A DNA stretch of 64,000 bases, from assembly GCA_019636675.1 (NCBI GenBank), contig JAHBXC010000006.1:1-64000 (forward strand), read 5' to 3'. Positions 28,059 through 37,312 of this stretch are shown in pieces. How positions within the stretch are numbered: the first letter of the stretch is position 1; each line of letters opens with the position of its first letter. Source of the DNA: Phycisphaeraceae bacterium (GTDB lineage Bacteria; Planctomycetota; Phycisphaerae; Phycisphaerales; UBA1924). Below the pieces are notes generated by a model. That model searched no databases, was not told where the DNA came from, and saw nothing but the letters and a program-made list of their open reading frames with translations. Made by a program: the position numbers and the translations under genes.

Positions 28059-29060
28059 ATGTCACGCGGCCAGACCACCCCGACGATCGAACCCGCTCCC
28101 TCCGTCCCGAACGCGACGCGCAACGGCGCGCTCCACCGAGAGGCGCCCCTCGTCACCGTCACCACCGGAGCCACAGTGCCTACCCGATCCCGACTCCTCA
28201 AGAAGCCCGTGAAGCGAGCCAAGGCCGATCGGGCCGCCCTCGTCGTCAGCAAGCCACCCATGGCCGCCTCAGCAGACCGCCATGTCCTCTACGAGCACGC
28301 CGTCCAGTGCGTCGAGGCAGAGATCGACTTCGTCGACGACACCTTCAAGGACCTCCGCGGCCGACGCGCCAAGCTCATCCGCGAGGACTTCTGCGGCACC
28401 GCCAACACCTCCTGCGAATGGGTCCGCCGGCGCCCCACCAACCGCGCCATCGGCGTCGACCTCGACCAGAGCGTCCTCGAGTGGGGACTCGCCAACAAGG
28501 TCGGCAAACTCAAGCCAGCCCAGCGCGAACGCGTCGAGCTCATCCACGCCGATGTCCTCAGCGTCAAGACAGAGCCAGTCGACGCCGTCCTCGCCATGAA
28601 CTTCTCCTACTGGCTCTTCACCACCCGCGACGCGCTCCGGGGCTATTTCAAAAAGGTCCGCGACTCCCTCGCCCCCGGCGGCATGTTCTTTCTCGACTGC
28701 TACGGCGGCTCCGACGCCCATAAAGAACTCCGCGAGAAGCGACCCATCGAGTATCCCGGCGGCGAATTCACCTACGTCTGGGACCAGGCGCGCTTCGACC
28801 CCATCACGCACCTGATGGAGTGCCACATCCACTTCCACTTCGCCGACGGCTCCAAGATGAACCGCGCCTTCTCCTACAAGTGGCGCCTCTGGAGTCTCCC
28901 CGAGCTCCGCGAACTCCTCGCCGAGGCCGGCTTTGCGCGCTCCACCGTCTACTGGGAAGGCACCGACGACGACACCGGCGAGGGCGACGGCAACTTCGAG
29001 CCCGCCGAGCGGGGCGACGCCGACCCGGCCTGGATCTGCTACCTCGTCGCCGAGCGTTAA
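28059..29060 (+). CDS. SAM-dependent class I methyltransferase
   Basis: 333 residues. The first 65 or so are low-complexity, with basic patches. The Rossmann core has IREDFCGTANTSCEWVRRRP (motif I region), IGVDLDQSVLEWGL (acidic residue binding the ribose), IHADVLSV and AMNFSYWLF, followed by SLAPGGMFFLDCYGG. The substrate is not evident. The ATG at 28059 has no strong ribosome site; a start at 28260 (MAASADRHVLY) would keep the whole catalytic domain and is possible. Confidence 0.82.
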   Translation: MSRGQTTPTIEPAPSVPNATRNGALHREAPLVTVTTGATVPTRSRLLKKPVKRAKADRAALVVSKPPMAASADRHVLYEHAVQCVEAEIDFVDDTFKDLRGRRAKLIREDFCGTANTSCEWVRRRPTNRAIGVDLDQSVLEWGLANKVGKLKPAQRERVELIHADVLSVKTEPVDAVLAMNFSYWLFTTRDALRGYFKKVRDSLAPGGMFFLDCYGGSDAHKELREKRPIEYPGGEFTYVWDQARFDPITHLMECHIHFHFADGSKMNRAFSYKWRLWSLPELRELLAEAGFARSTVYWEGTDDDTGEGDGNFEPAERGDADPAWICYLVAER

Positions 29061-29086
29061 TCCGGCCCGAATCGCTCAAAAATCCC

Positions 29087-29114
29087 TTGCGTCGCCGCCG
29101 GGACCGGGTATTCT
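29087..29114 (+). promoter_or_regulatory. Promoter candidate for dockerin gene pair
   Basis: TTGCGT at 29087-29092, a 16-bp spacer and TATTCT at 29109-29114, 40 bases before the ATG at 29154. Confidence 0.5.
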
Positions 29115-29153
29115 GGATTCTGGACTGTCCCGTCCACCAGCCGGAGGTTCCGC

Positions 29154-30272
29154 ATGCGCATATCGACCAAGCCGTTCCTCGCCGCCCTCGCCCTCGCCGC
29201 GTGCACGAGCGCCGCGTTGTCGCAGGTCCGCGTGACCCTCGTTCGCATCGACAACGGCTACCTGGTGCCGGCGAACGATCCGGCCTTCAACCCCGCGCAG
29301 TGGGAAACTTACGAGGTCTGGTTCACCAGCGAGGAGCCCGGGCTGCGCCTGGTCGGCGTCCACCTCGACCTGAACGCGCAGTTCTACCAGCACCCCACGA
29401 ACGACTCGATGTTCCCCCAGGACGAGACGGTGTACGCCGCCGTCCCGAGCGCGCGCTTCGACTCGTTCATCGACATCCCGGGCCTGACCCCGGCGCAGAT
29501 CACCCCGGTCGGCCTCTTCTGGACGCCCACGGTGTTCAACGGCAGCTGGTTCGGCCTCGCGCCCGCGTCCTCGTACCCGCTCCTCACGCAGAGCCAGGTG
29601 CGCGTCGCGCAGTTCACCGTTGCGCCGGGCACGCTCAGCCGCATCGATGTCGTCACCCAGGGCAACGCGACGGTGCGCCGACAGGACAACTCGCAGACCA
29701 TCTACTCCCTTGAGACCTCGCTCTCGCTCCCGCCCGGCTCGGTCGTCGTCCGCGAGACCGGCGATCACGCCGACTCCGCGCTGACCCTCGACGTGAACTG
29801 GCTCTGGGAGGGCGGGCCCCTCGGCTTCGACGGCGACGGCAGGCTCCGCGTCTTCTTCCCGGCGTCGCGCGTGCAGTCCATCGACGCCGTCACCGGCCCG
29901 TGGACCGCGCGAAAGGTCTATCTCAACGGCGTCTTCGGCGTCCTCGCCGAGTCCACCTTCACCATCGACGACGACGCCATCGGTTCATTCTCACTCGCCT
30001 TCACCAGCGGGTCGTCGCAGCGCGACCTCCGCTACACCAGCGGCCTGGGCGAGTCTGACTTCCGCCCCTTCGGATACTGGGCCCCCGTCGCCTCGGCGCT
30101 CCTCGCGGGCGACACCAACGACGACGGCGTCGTCGACTTCGCCGACCTCAACAACATCCTCTCCGATTTCGGCGCCGCCCCGTCCTCGTGGCGCACCGAC
30201 TTCGACGCGTCAGGAACCGTCGATTTCGCCGACCTCAACGCGGTGCTCTCCGCGTTCGGGTCCTCGGACTGA
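29154..30272 (+). CDS. Secreted protein with C-terminal dockerin-type repeats (paralog 1)
   Basis: 372 residues. MRISTKPFLAALALAACTSAALSQ is a signal peptide. The body is a beta-rich domain of unknown function. The C-terminus has two calcium-binding dockerin-type loops, GDTNDDGVVDFADLNNILSD and TDFDASGTVDFADLNAVLSA, with acidic residues at positions 1, 3, 5, 9 and 12. GGAGG lies 8 bases before the ATG. It is followed after 45 bases by a paralog with the same layout, probably one operon. Whether the dockerin binds a cohesin partner is unknown; none is seen here. Confidence 0.82.
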   Translation: MRISTKPFLAALALAACTSAALSQVRVTLVRIDNGYLVPANDPAFNPAQWETYEVWFTSEEPGLRLVGVHLDLNAQFYQHPTNDSMFPQDETVYAAVPSARFDSFIDIPGLTPAQITPVGLFWTPTVFNGSWFGLAPASSYPLLTQSQVRVAQFTVAPGTLSRIDVVTQGNATVRRQDNSQTIYSLETSLSLPPGSVVVRETGDHADSALTLDVNWLWEGGPLGFDGDGRLRVFFPASRVQSIDAVTGPWTARKVYLNGVFGVLAESTFTIDDDAIGSFSLAFTSGSSQRDLRYTSGLGESDFRPFGYWAPVASALLAGDTNDDGVVDFADLNNILSDFGAAPSSWRTDFDASGTVDFADLNAVLSAFGSSD

Positions 30273-30317
30273 CCAGTACACACTCAGCAAAGTGCGGTTC
30301 GCTCCGGAGGTAGCACC

Positions 30318-31469
30318 ATGAGGAAACCACTGTCACTCCCCGCTATCGCGGTGGGTCTGGGCTCGCTCGCGGCGCCCGCCACACTCGCCGGCGATCCGGA
30401 CTTGTATCTGATTCCCACCTGGGTCTCGATCGACAACACCTTCCGCGTGCCCCAGGGCGCCGGCTTCGATCCGGCCGAATGGCGTACCGTCGAGTTCTTT
30501 ATCTCCGGCGCTAACTGCTCGGTCACCGGACTGCAGTTCAATATCGCGAATGTGCCGACCTACCAATCGCCCGGCGGCAGTGCGTCGCCATTCCCGCTGC
30601 CAGTCAGCGGCTACGACGACAATCCGCTCTCTCGCTACGACAGCGCGCTGCGACTCCCCACCGTCAATCCCTCTAACACGCTGCTCGTCGGGTCCTTCAA
30701 CTGGACCGCGACGAGCATCAACGGGTTCATGTCGATCGCTGTTCCCGTCGAGCCCCCGGCGCTCAACGGCGCCCGCTCGATCGGGCGCCTGACCATTCCC
30801 GCGCAGGGCAACGTGTTCAGTTACTTCTTCAACACCATCGAAGGCATCACCTGCTTCTGCGGGCTCGGCGGCGCAACGAGTCCGCTGTCTGTGCTGCTCA
30901 TTCCGAACTACAGCATCTCGATGACGATGCGCGAGATCAACGACCAGCACGACGAGTTTATGGACCTCGAGCTCTCGTTCCAGGATTTCGTCAACGATCC
31001 CAAGTTCGTGCCGCAGGTCCCCGTCGATCTCTTCATCCCCGCCTCGCGCGTCGTCTCTGCCTCTATGCTCGCCGCCCCCGCCGGGTGGTCAGTCCAGAAG
31101 GTCTACCGCGAAGGCGAGTTCGGCCTGCGCCTCCGCTCCAGCGAGCCGGTCCCGAGCGCCCAGCCCGTGGTCGTCGTCCTCCGCGCGACCCTCGCCAACG
31201 CCGGCATCACGCGCGATGTCCGCTACCCCGACACGCTCAGCGACTTCGCGGTCTACGCACCCTCCTTCGGATACTGGGCGCCGGTCGCCGACTCGCTCCT
31301 CGCGGGCGACACCAACGACGACGGCGTCGTCGACTTCACCGACCTCAACAACATCCTGATCGACTTCGGGGGCCCCGCGTCCTCGTGGAGGACCGATTTC
31401 GACGCGTCCGGAACCGTGGACTTCGGCGATCTCAACGCCGTGCTCGCCGCCTTCGGGACCTCCGGCTGA
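30318..31469 (+). CDS. Secreted protein with C-terminal dockerin-type repeats (paralog 2)
   Basis: 383 residues. Signal peptide MRKPLSLPAIAVGLGSLAAP. Shares with paralog 1 the N-terminal motif R-I/S-I-D-N-x-(Y/F)-x-V-P and the F-(N/D)-P-A-(Q/E)-W segment, the FFPASRV/FIPASRV strand, FGYWAPVA, and the paired dockerin loops GDTNDDGVVDFTDLNNILID and TDFDASGTVDFGDLNAVLAA. The two genes thus arose by tandem duplication. Unlike paralog 1 it has a CFCGLGG segment. GGAGG precedes the ATG; an intrinsic terminator follows at 31501. Confidence 0.82.
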   Translation: MRKPLSLPAIAVGLGSLAAPATLAGDPDLYLIPTWVSIDNTFRVPQGAGFDPAEWRTVEFFISGANCSVTGLQFNIANVPTYQSPGGSASPFPLPVSGYDDNPLSRYDSALRLPTVNPSNTLLVGSFNWTATSINGFMSIAVPVEPPALNGARSIGRLTIPAQGNVFSYFFNTIEGITCFCGLGGATSPLSVLLIPNYSISMTMREINDQHDEFMDLELSFQDFVNDPKFVPQVPVDLFIPASRVVSASMLAAPAGWSVQKVYREGEFGLRLRSSEPVPSAQPVVVVLRATLANAGITRDVRYPDTLSDFAVYAPSFGYWAPVADSLLAGDTNDDGVVDFTDLNNILIDFGGPASSWRTDFDASGTVDFGDLNAVLAAFGTSG

Positions 31470-31500
31470 CCGGCGCCGACCGCGCTCTCGACCAGCCCCC

Positions 31501-31533
31501 AGCGCCCTCCCCATCCGGAGGGCGCTTTCGTTC
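31501..31533 (+). terminator. Intrinsic terminator after dockerin pair
   Basis: AGCGCCCTCC and GGAGGGCGCT form a perfect 10-bp stem with a 6-base loop, followed by TTCGTT. Confidence 0.85.
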
Positions 31534-31590
31534 CGGCATCGTTCGCCCGGCTCCGGGCTATGATGCCCCGGTCGCGGCACGAAACCCCTG

Positions 31591-32670
31591 ATGACCGTCT
31601 CCACCAGCCCTTTCGACGCCTTCCATCACTTGCTCCGCCCCGAGCACGCCACTGTTGCCGCGCTCGTCCAGGACGCCCTCTCGCGCGTCGAAGACCTCTT
31701 CGCGAAGCAGATCTCCTCGCGCCTCGAGCCCGTCCAGACACTCTGCCGCCACGTCGAGCGGTACCGGGGCAAGATGCTCCGTCCCACGATGGTCATCCTC
31801 TCGGGCCTGGCCTGTCGCCCCGACGACGACGCCTCCCTCCCGGTCGGCGAGGTCCCACTCCCGGGGCGCGTGAGCGACGAGCACATCACCATCGCCGCCG
31901 TCGTCGAGATGATCCATGTCGCCACGCTCGTGCACGACGACGTACTCGACGAAGCGGCCACCCGTCGCGGCGGGCCCACGGTCAACAACCTGCGAGGCAA
32001 CGAGGCCGCGGTGATCCTCGGGGATTACCTCATCTCCAACGCCTTCCACCTCTGCAGCCAGCTCGACTCGCAGACCAGCTCGCTGCTGATCGGCGCCGTC
32101 ACCACGCGCCTCTGCGAGGGCGAGCTCCTCCAGCTCTACCACCGCGACGACTTCGCCCTCGACGAGAAGACCTATTACGAGATCGTCGAGCGCAAGACCG
32201 CGGAGCTGATCGGCGTGGCGACCGAGCTGGGCGCGAAGTTCGCCGGCGCCTCGGCGCGCACCCGTCGCCGGATGCGCGACTTCGGCATCAAGCTGGGCGT
32301 CGCGTTCCAGATCCAGGACGACCTCCTCGACCTCACCGGGCGCGAGGATGTCGTGGGCAAGTCCGTCGGCAAGGACCTCGAGAAGGGCAAGCTCACCCTG
32401 CCCCTCATCCACCACCTGACCGTCGCCGACGCGCCCACGCGCGAGCGGGCCCTCGCCAACCTCCGCTTCGCCGCCCGGGGCGACCACGACCAGGGCCGCG
32501 AGGCCGACCTGCTGGCAGCCCTCCACGCCACCGGGTCCATCGAGTACGCCCGCCAGACCGCCCAGCGACTCGTCGACGAGGCCAAGACCCTCCTCGAGGG
32601 CTCCGCGTTCGGTCCGGCGGCCACCCTGCTGGTCGCGATGGCCGATTCCGTCGTCGCTCGGGCCCGCTGA
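31591..32670 (+). CDS. Polyprenyl diphosphate synthase
   Basis: 359-residue trans-isoprenyl diphosphate synthase that chains isopentenyl diphosphate units, here most likely for the quinone side chain or for undecaprenyl-type lipids. GKMLRPTMVIL is the early conserved block, LVHDDVLDEAATRRG the first Asp-rich motif with the RRG, GDYLISNAF follows, and GVAFQIQDDLLDLTG the second Asp-rich motif. Chain length cannot be set from sequence by eye. The ATG at 31591 has no clear ribosome site. It lies upstream of rpsR on the same strand and uses products of the MEP pathway, to which dxr (7256) belongs. Confidence 0.92.
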   Translation: MTVSTSPFDAFHHLLRPEHATVAALVQDALSRVEDLFAKQISSRLEPVQTLCRHVERYRGKMLRPTMVILSGLACRPDDDASLPVGEVPLPGRVSDEHITIAAVVEMIHVATLVHDDVLDEAATRRGGPTVNNLRGNEAAVILGDYLISNAFHLCSQLDSQTSSLLIGAVTTRLCEGELLQLYHRDDFALDEKTYYEIVERKTAELIGVATELGAKFAGASARTRRRMRDFGIKLGVAFQIQDDLLDLTGREDVVGKSVGKDLEKGKLTLPLIHHLTVADAPTRERALANLRFAARGDHDQGREADLLAALHATGSIEYARQTAQRLVDEAKTLLEGSAFGPAATLLVAMADSVVARAR

Positions 32671-32812
32671 GCAACCCCTGCTCGCCCCCGACCACCCCCC
32701 CGGGGCCCCTTCGAACGAGACAACCGCCCCGGTCCGGGCCTATGCTCCGGCCCCTGTCGCCCGCCGGCTTGTCTCGCTCGGCGGGCCCAATGTCCACGAC
32801 GGAGACACCAGC

Positions 32813-33055
32813 ATGAGCCGTTTCTCCCGCTTCGGCGGCCCCTCGTCCAACAAGATCGTCCGCAAGTCCGGCAAGGGCAAGTTCTACGTCGACTACAAGG
32901 ACGTCGACGAGCTCCGCCGCCTGATGTCCCCCAACGGCAAGATCCTGGCGCGCAAGCGCATCGGCGCGTCCGCCGCCGAGCAGCGCATGATCTCTCAGGC
33001 CATCAAGCGCGCCCGCTACGTCGGCCTCCTGCCCTACACCTCCGCGACGCTCTGA
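32813..33055 (+). CDS. rpsR: 30S ribosomal protein S18
   Basis: 80 residues. FYVDYKDVDELRRLMSPNGKILARKRIG and RMISQAIKRARYVGLLPYT are the S18 signature. GGAG precedes the ATG by 9 bases. Unusually it is not beside rpsF or rplI. A strong terminator follows at 33091. Confidence 0.96.
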   Translation: MSRFSRFGGPSSNKIVRKSGKGKFYVDYKDVDELRRLMSPNGKILARKRIGASAAEQRMISQAIKRARYVGLLPYTSATL

Positions 33056-33090
33056 TCTCCCGACGCGAACGCGTCTGACCGACAAACAAC

Positions 33091-33129
33091 AACGCCCGGC
33101 CCCTTTCGAGGCCGGGCGTTTGTGCTTTT
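33091..33129. terminator. Bidirectional terminator between rpsR and protease gene
   Basis: AACGCCCGGCC and GGCCGGGCGTT make a perfect 11-bp stem with an 8-base loop. TGTGCTTTT follows on the plus strand; on the minus strand GTTGTTTGTC follows. Confidence 0.85.
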
Positions 33130-33148
33130 CAGCGTTGGATCCGCCGGC

Positions 33149-35344
33149 TCAGTTGCAGTCGACGCCGAAGTTGGAGAGGACCTCGTTGAGGTCGGAGAAG
33201 TTGACCACGCCGTCGCCGTTGAGGTCGCCCGCGAGGCCCATGCCCGACTGGCCGAACTGAGACAGGACGGTGTTGAGGTCGGTGAAGTTGATGACGCCGT
33301 CGCCGTTGGTGTCGCCGTCGCAGGGGGTCATCCCGGCGATGATCTCGAACGCCCCGACGAGACTCGCCGACCCGTCGAAGTTCGCGACGCTGATCGTGCG
33401 GAGCCCGACAGGGGCGCCCGGGGCGATGGTGAGCGACAGGCCCGTGACCGAGGTCCCGCGCGGGTTGGGGATCGGCGCGCCCGACACGGTGACGCCCGTG
33501 CCCGACACGGTGAACTCGCTGGGGCTGACGACGTTCTTGAGGTTCGTGCCCGTGATCGTGATCGGGACGACCATGCCCTGGCTGCCGCTGCCGGGCGTCA
33601 CGCCGTCGAGGGTGGTGGTGGCGCCGAAGACCACGACGTTGATCGTGTCGGTCGCCGACTGCCCGTTCGAGTCGGTCAGGCGCATCGTGAGGGGGTAGGT
33701 GCCGTTGGACACATAGGTGAAGTTCGTCGACGCGGTCGCGAGCAGGTCATAGATCCCGTCGCCGTCGACGTCCCAGTCGTAGCCGGTGGTGAACAGCGTC
33801 GCGCCGACCTCGTTCGCGCGCGAGTTGACGTTGCCGATGAAGAAGCAGGGCTTGTTGGCCTCGCAGCGCTTGTTGATGCCGGCGATGGGGAAGGGGGGCG
33901 CCAGCGAGCTGGCGACGCGGATCGTCATGTCGTACAGCTGCACGACCTGGTTGACGAGCAGGTTGGGCCCGACGTCCACCACGCGAACCGTGTACTCACC
34001 GGCAGGCAGCGAGGGGATCGTGATGACCTCGGACTGGCCGGCCGGCTGCGAGTTCGCCTGGAACAGGATCGTGTTCCCCGTCGAGTCGCGCAGCTCGACG
34101 TCGAGGTTGCCCGCCTCGTTCGCGTTGACGCTCGAGGTGGAGCCGCTGCAGCCCGAGGACTGCTGGCCGTTGGTGTAGATGCCGCCGGTGGGCGTCACGG
34201 TGATCGTCACCGGCTGCGCCGACGAGAGCGTGAAGCGGAACCAGTCGTTGTTCGTGCCGTTGGCGATGTTGAAGCTGTTGGTCGACAGGCGGCGCTCGAT
34301 GACCGAACGCAGCGCGGGCGAGGTGAGGTTGCCGAAGTTGCGCGCGTTGGCGGCGTTGATGTTGCCGGCGAAGCGGTCGCCGTAGTTGCGCTGCCCGAAG
34401 CGGATGTCGTCGATGAGCTGCTGGTCAGAGCCGGTGAAGATCGACGGCTCCATCAGCTTCGTGCTGTTGCAGGGCACGCTGTGGATGGCGCCCAGCCCGT
34501 GGCCGTGCTCGTGCGCCATCGTGTTGCGGAAGAAGCGCCAGTTGCTGCCCGAGTTGTTGAACGAGTTGATGAACGAGGTGTTGACCGCCATGTCGCCGCC
34601 GCCAACGCCCGCGAGGGCGGCGGTGGGGAAAGCGTTGTACGCGAGCACGCCGAAGGTCGTGCCGTAGGGGTACCCGCCGATGCGGATGTCGCCGCGCGTC
34701 GCCACGCGGAAGCTGGTCTGGTTCATCGCCACGTTGTCGTCAGCGACCTCGGTGTAGCGCAGACCCGTGTTCGCGCGCCACCCGGCGAGCGCCTGGCGGA
34801 TGAGTTCGCGCCCGAAGTCGAGCCGGTTCGGGTTGCCCTGGCCGATCGTGCTCGCGTTGATGAGCATCGCGTTCAGCGCGTTGGGGCCCGTGCCGAAGCC
34901 GACCGACGAAAGCCCCCATGTCGTCCCGTCGGCAGGGAACGAGTACGTCAGGTTCGCAGGAACGGCCTGACGCGCCGGGCCCGTCACGCCCTCGCCGACC
35001 CACACCGTGTTGTCGGTGAAGAACTGGGGGATCGCGAAGCCCTGCTGCGTCGGGGGCAGCAGGCCCGTCATCTCGATGATGTCGTTGAGCTGCTCCTCCG
35101 TCACGTCCGGCGTGTAACAGAAGATCGTGTGCGCCGCGGCGTTCATCATGAGCGCGTTCTTGCGAAGCAGCACCCAGTCGCCCACGTTGGCGACATCCGC
35201 GACCGCCACCGGCGCGCTCCCGGTGACGGCGCCGGCCCCGGCGAGCCCGGCCGCCTGAGCCACGCCGACCGAGCCGCACGCGGCGAGAATCGCCAGAATC
35301 ACGACACGACGCCCACCGGGGGCGGTATTCACGCACTGATTCAT
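33149..35344 (-). CDS. Secreted metzincin-type zinc protease with PKD/IPT-like and dockerin domains
   Basis: 731 residues. ATG at 35344 with AAGGAA 8 bases upstream opens a signal peptide (GRRVVILAILAACGSVGVAQA). HEHGHGLGAIH at residues 278-288 is the HExxHxxGxxH zinc site, and KLMEP (Met298) is a Met-turn, placing it near the matrixin/M10-like metzincins. Then come a pre-peptidase-like beta domain (NDWFRFTLSSAQPVTITVTP to YTVRVVD), a PKD-like segment (GYDWDVDGDGIYDLL), an IPT/TIG-like domain (VTPGSGSQGMVVPITITGTN) and two dockerin loops (GDTNGDGVINFTDLNTVL, GDLNGDGVVNFSDLNEVL). It probably degrades external protein and is displayed through the dockerin. Confidence 0.88.
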   Translation of the reverse strand: MNQCVNTAPGGRRVVILAILAACGSVGVAQAAGLAGAGAVTGSAPVAVADVANVGDWVLLRKNALMMNAAAHTIFCYTPDVTEEQLNDIIEMTGLLPPTQQGFAIPQFFTDNTVWVGEGVTGPARQAVPANLTYSFPADGTTWGLSSVGFGTGPNALNAMLINASTIGQGNPNRLDFGRELIRQALAGWRANTGLRYTEVADDNVAMNQTSFRVATRGDIRIGGYPYGTTFGVLAYNAFPTAALAGVGGGDMAVNTSFINSFNNSGSNWRFFRNTMAHEHGHGLGAIHSVPCNSTKLMEPSIFTGSDQQLIDDIRFGQRNYGDRFAGNINAANARNFGNLTSPALRSVIERRLSTNSFNIANGTNNDWFRFTLSSAQPVTITVTPTGGIYTNGQQSSGCSGSTSSVNANEAGNLDVELRDSTGNTILFQANSQPAGQSEVITIPSLPAGEYTVRVVDVGPNLLVNQVVQLYDMTIRVASSLAPPFPIAGINKRCEANKPCFFIGNVNSRANEVGATLFTTGYDWDVDGDGIYDLLATASTNFTYVSNGTYPLTMRLTDSNGQSATDTINVVVFGATTTLDGVTPGSGSQGMVVPITITGTNLKNVVSPSEFTVSGTGVTVSGAPIPNPRGTSVTGLSLTIAPGAPVGLRTISVANFDGSASLVGAFEIIAGMTPCDGDTNGDGVINFTDLNTVLSQFGQSGMGLAGDLNGDGVVNFSDLNEVLSNFGVDCN

Positions 35345-35557
35345 TGCTTTGCCGTTCCTTGCTTTGAGGCGGAGAGCCGGCGCCTTGGGGCACGGACGCA
35401 CACTCCGCGCAGACAGAAAATCGAGACCTCCGCTCGGGCGGCTCGGTCGCCGCCCTCTCCAATCTAAATCATGCGCCAAGACTCGCCAAGCGAATTCCCG
35501 GGGAAATTCCGAGATTGCGAAGATCGCGCGTCAGATTCGGGTTATGGGCGGGTCCGG

Positions 35558-37312
35558 TCACGACGCCGCCGACACGCGATCGACCTCTTCCAGCGTCGTC
35601 GCCCCCCGCGCCACCAGCACCCAGCCCGACTGCGTCAGCGTCGTGAAGTGCCCCTGCTCAATGATCCGCTTGATGTCCGCGATCGTCGGCTTGGTCAGGA
35701 TGATGTCGCGCAGCTCGTCGCTGACCTCCAGCACCTCGAAGATCGCGCGCCGCCCGCGGTACCCCGTCCGCAGGCACTTCGCGCACCCCGTCGCGCTGAA
35801 GATCTCGTTCTTGCCCTCGAGGTACTTGCCGATGCGCGTCGACTGCCCGGGCGTCACGCGCACCGGACGCTTGCAGTGGTCGCACAGCACGCGCACCAGA
35901 CGCTGCGCCACGACCAGATCCAGCGCGTTCGCCACCAGATAGGGCTCCAGCCCGAGGTCGATAAGACGGAACACCGCGCCGATCGTGTCCTTGCTGTGCA
36001 CCGTGCTGAACACCACGTGGCCCGTCATCGACGCCTGCATCGCCACGCGCGCCGTCTCTTCGTCGCGGATCTCGCCCACCAGGATCACGTCCGGGTCCTG
36101 GCGCAGCACGCTCCTCAGGATCGACCCGAACGTCGCGCCCTTGCCCATGTCCAGCGGGATCTGCGTCACCTTGTCGAGCTGGTACTCCACCGGGTCTTCG
36201 ATCGTGATCACGTTCCGACGGTCGCGGTCGATCTCGCGCAACGCGTTGTACAGCGTCGTCGTCTTGCCCGAACCCGTCGGGCCGCACGCCAGCAGCAGCC
36301 CCGAATCCTGACGGCACACACGCTTCACACGCTCCAGCATGTAGGGCGGGATGCCCAGATCATCCAGCGACCGCGGCGTGTCGCGCGTGTCCAGCACGCG
36401 CAGCACGAGTTTCTGCCCGTGCACGCTCGGCGTCAGACTCGCGCGGTAATCCACGCGGCGATCCGGGAAACGCGCCGCGAAGTGGCCGTCGTGCACCGCG
36501 TCCCGACCCGCGGTCTTCATGTGGCACGCCGCCTTCACCACGCCCGTCGCCAGCTCGCCGATCTGGGGAGGCAGCGCCGCGATGTTCACCATCTGCCCGT
36601 CCACACGGAAACGCACCGAAGAGCTGTCGCCCTTGGGCTCGATGTGCACGTCCGTCGCGCGCGACTTGCTCACCGCCTGCAGGATCAGGCGAACCGCCAG
36701 AGACCCGCCCGTCTCGGTCTTCAGGGCGTCCGAGCCCTTGCCCCGCGCGTCGATGATCGCCACGCGCTCCATCGCGTTGGTGTTCCCGGTCAGCGTCTCG
36801 ATCAGCTTCACCAGGTCCTTCGCCCACGCCGGCAGCATCCCCGGGCGCAGCAGCACGTCGTCGCCCGAACCGGACTCCGTCTCGGTCGCGACCACGCCCT
36901 CCGACGCGGCACGCTCCCGCTCGCGCGCCGCCTTCGCCGGGCGCACGGCCTCTCGCGCCGACTCTCGCAACGCCGGGGTGTGCGTCTCGTCCATCGACGA
37001 GGAGTCCAGCCCGCCAGCCGACTCCATCACGAAGACGTGCCGGCCGATCTGGATCCGGTCGCCCTGCTTCAGGGTCCGGTCCTCAGCCGGCTGGTCGTTC
37101 ACGCGCGTCCCGTTCCGCGATCCCAGATCCCGGGCCCGGTACCCGCCCTTCCCGTCCGGCTCGACCGTGCAGTGGAAGCGGCTGGCCAGCTCGTCCTTGA
37201 TGGGGACATCGTTGTCCGGGTGGCGACCGATGGTGATCGCCTTCGCCCCCAGACGCAGCCGCTGGGAGAGGGACCCGTTCGGATCGAAGATTGCCAGTTC
37301 GAAGCCAGACAT
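35558..37312 (-). CDS. FHA domain fused to GspE/PilB secretion ATPase
   Basis: 584 residues; ATG at 37312 with GAGGGG 8 bases upstream. Residues 1-100 are an FHA phosphothreonine-binding domain: ITIGRHPDNDVPIKDELASRFH has the GR and SRxH residues, and LGSRNGT follows. From about 150 onward it is a type II secretion/type IV pilus assembly ATPase: ATDVHIEPKG, GPTGSGKTTT (Walker A, about 342-351), ITIEDPVEYQL, ILVGEIRDEETA (Walker B), GHVVFSTVHSKD (His box) and the zinc tetracysteine CDHCKRP...CAKCLRTGYRGR. The FHA replaces the usual N-terminal MshEN/GSPII_E domain, suggesting phosphorylation-controlled docking. It may drive the pilus platform encoded at 16-21 kb. Confidence 0.92.
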   Translation of the reverse strand: MSGFELAIFDPNGSLSQRLRLGAKAITIGRHPDNDVPIKDELASRFHCTVEPDGKGGYRARDLGSRNGTRVNDQPAEDRTLKQGDRIQIGRHVFVMESAGGLDSSSMDETHTPALRESAREAVRPAKAARERERAASEGVVATETESGSGDDVLLRPGMLPAWAKDLVKLIETLTGNTNAMERVAIIDARGKGSDALKTETGGSLAVRLILQAVSKSRATDVHIEPKGDSSSVRFRVDGQMVNIAALPPQIGELATGVVKAACHMKTAGRDAVHDGHFAARFPDRRVDYRASLTPSVHGQKLVLRVLDTRDTPRSLDDLGIPPYMLERVKRVCRQDSGLLLACGPTGSGKTTTLYNALREIDRDRRNVITIEDPVEYQLDKVTQIPLDMGKGATFGSILRSVLRQDPDVILVGEIRDEETARVAMQASMTGHVVFSTVHSKDTIGAVFRLIDLGLEPYLVANALDLVVAQRLVRVLCDHCKRPVRVTPGQSTRIGKYLEGKNEIFSATGCAKCLRTGYRGRRAIFEVLEVSDELRDIILTKPTIADIKRIIEQGHFTTLTQSGWVLVARGATTLEEVDRVSAAS

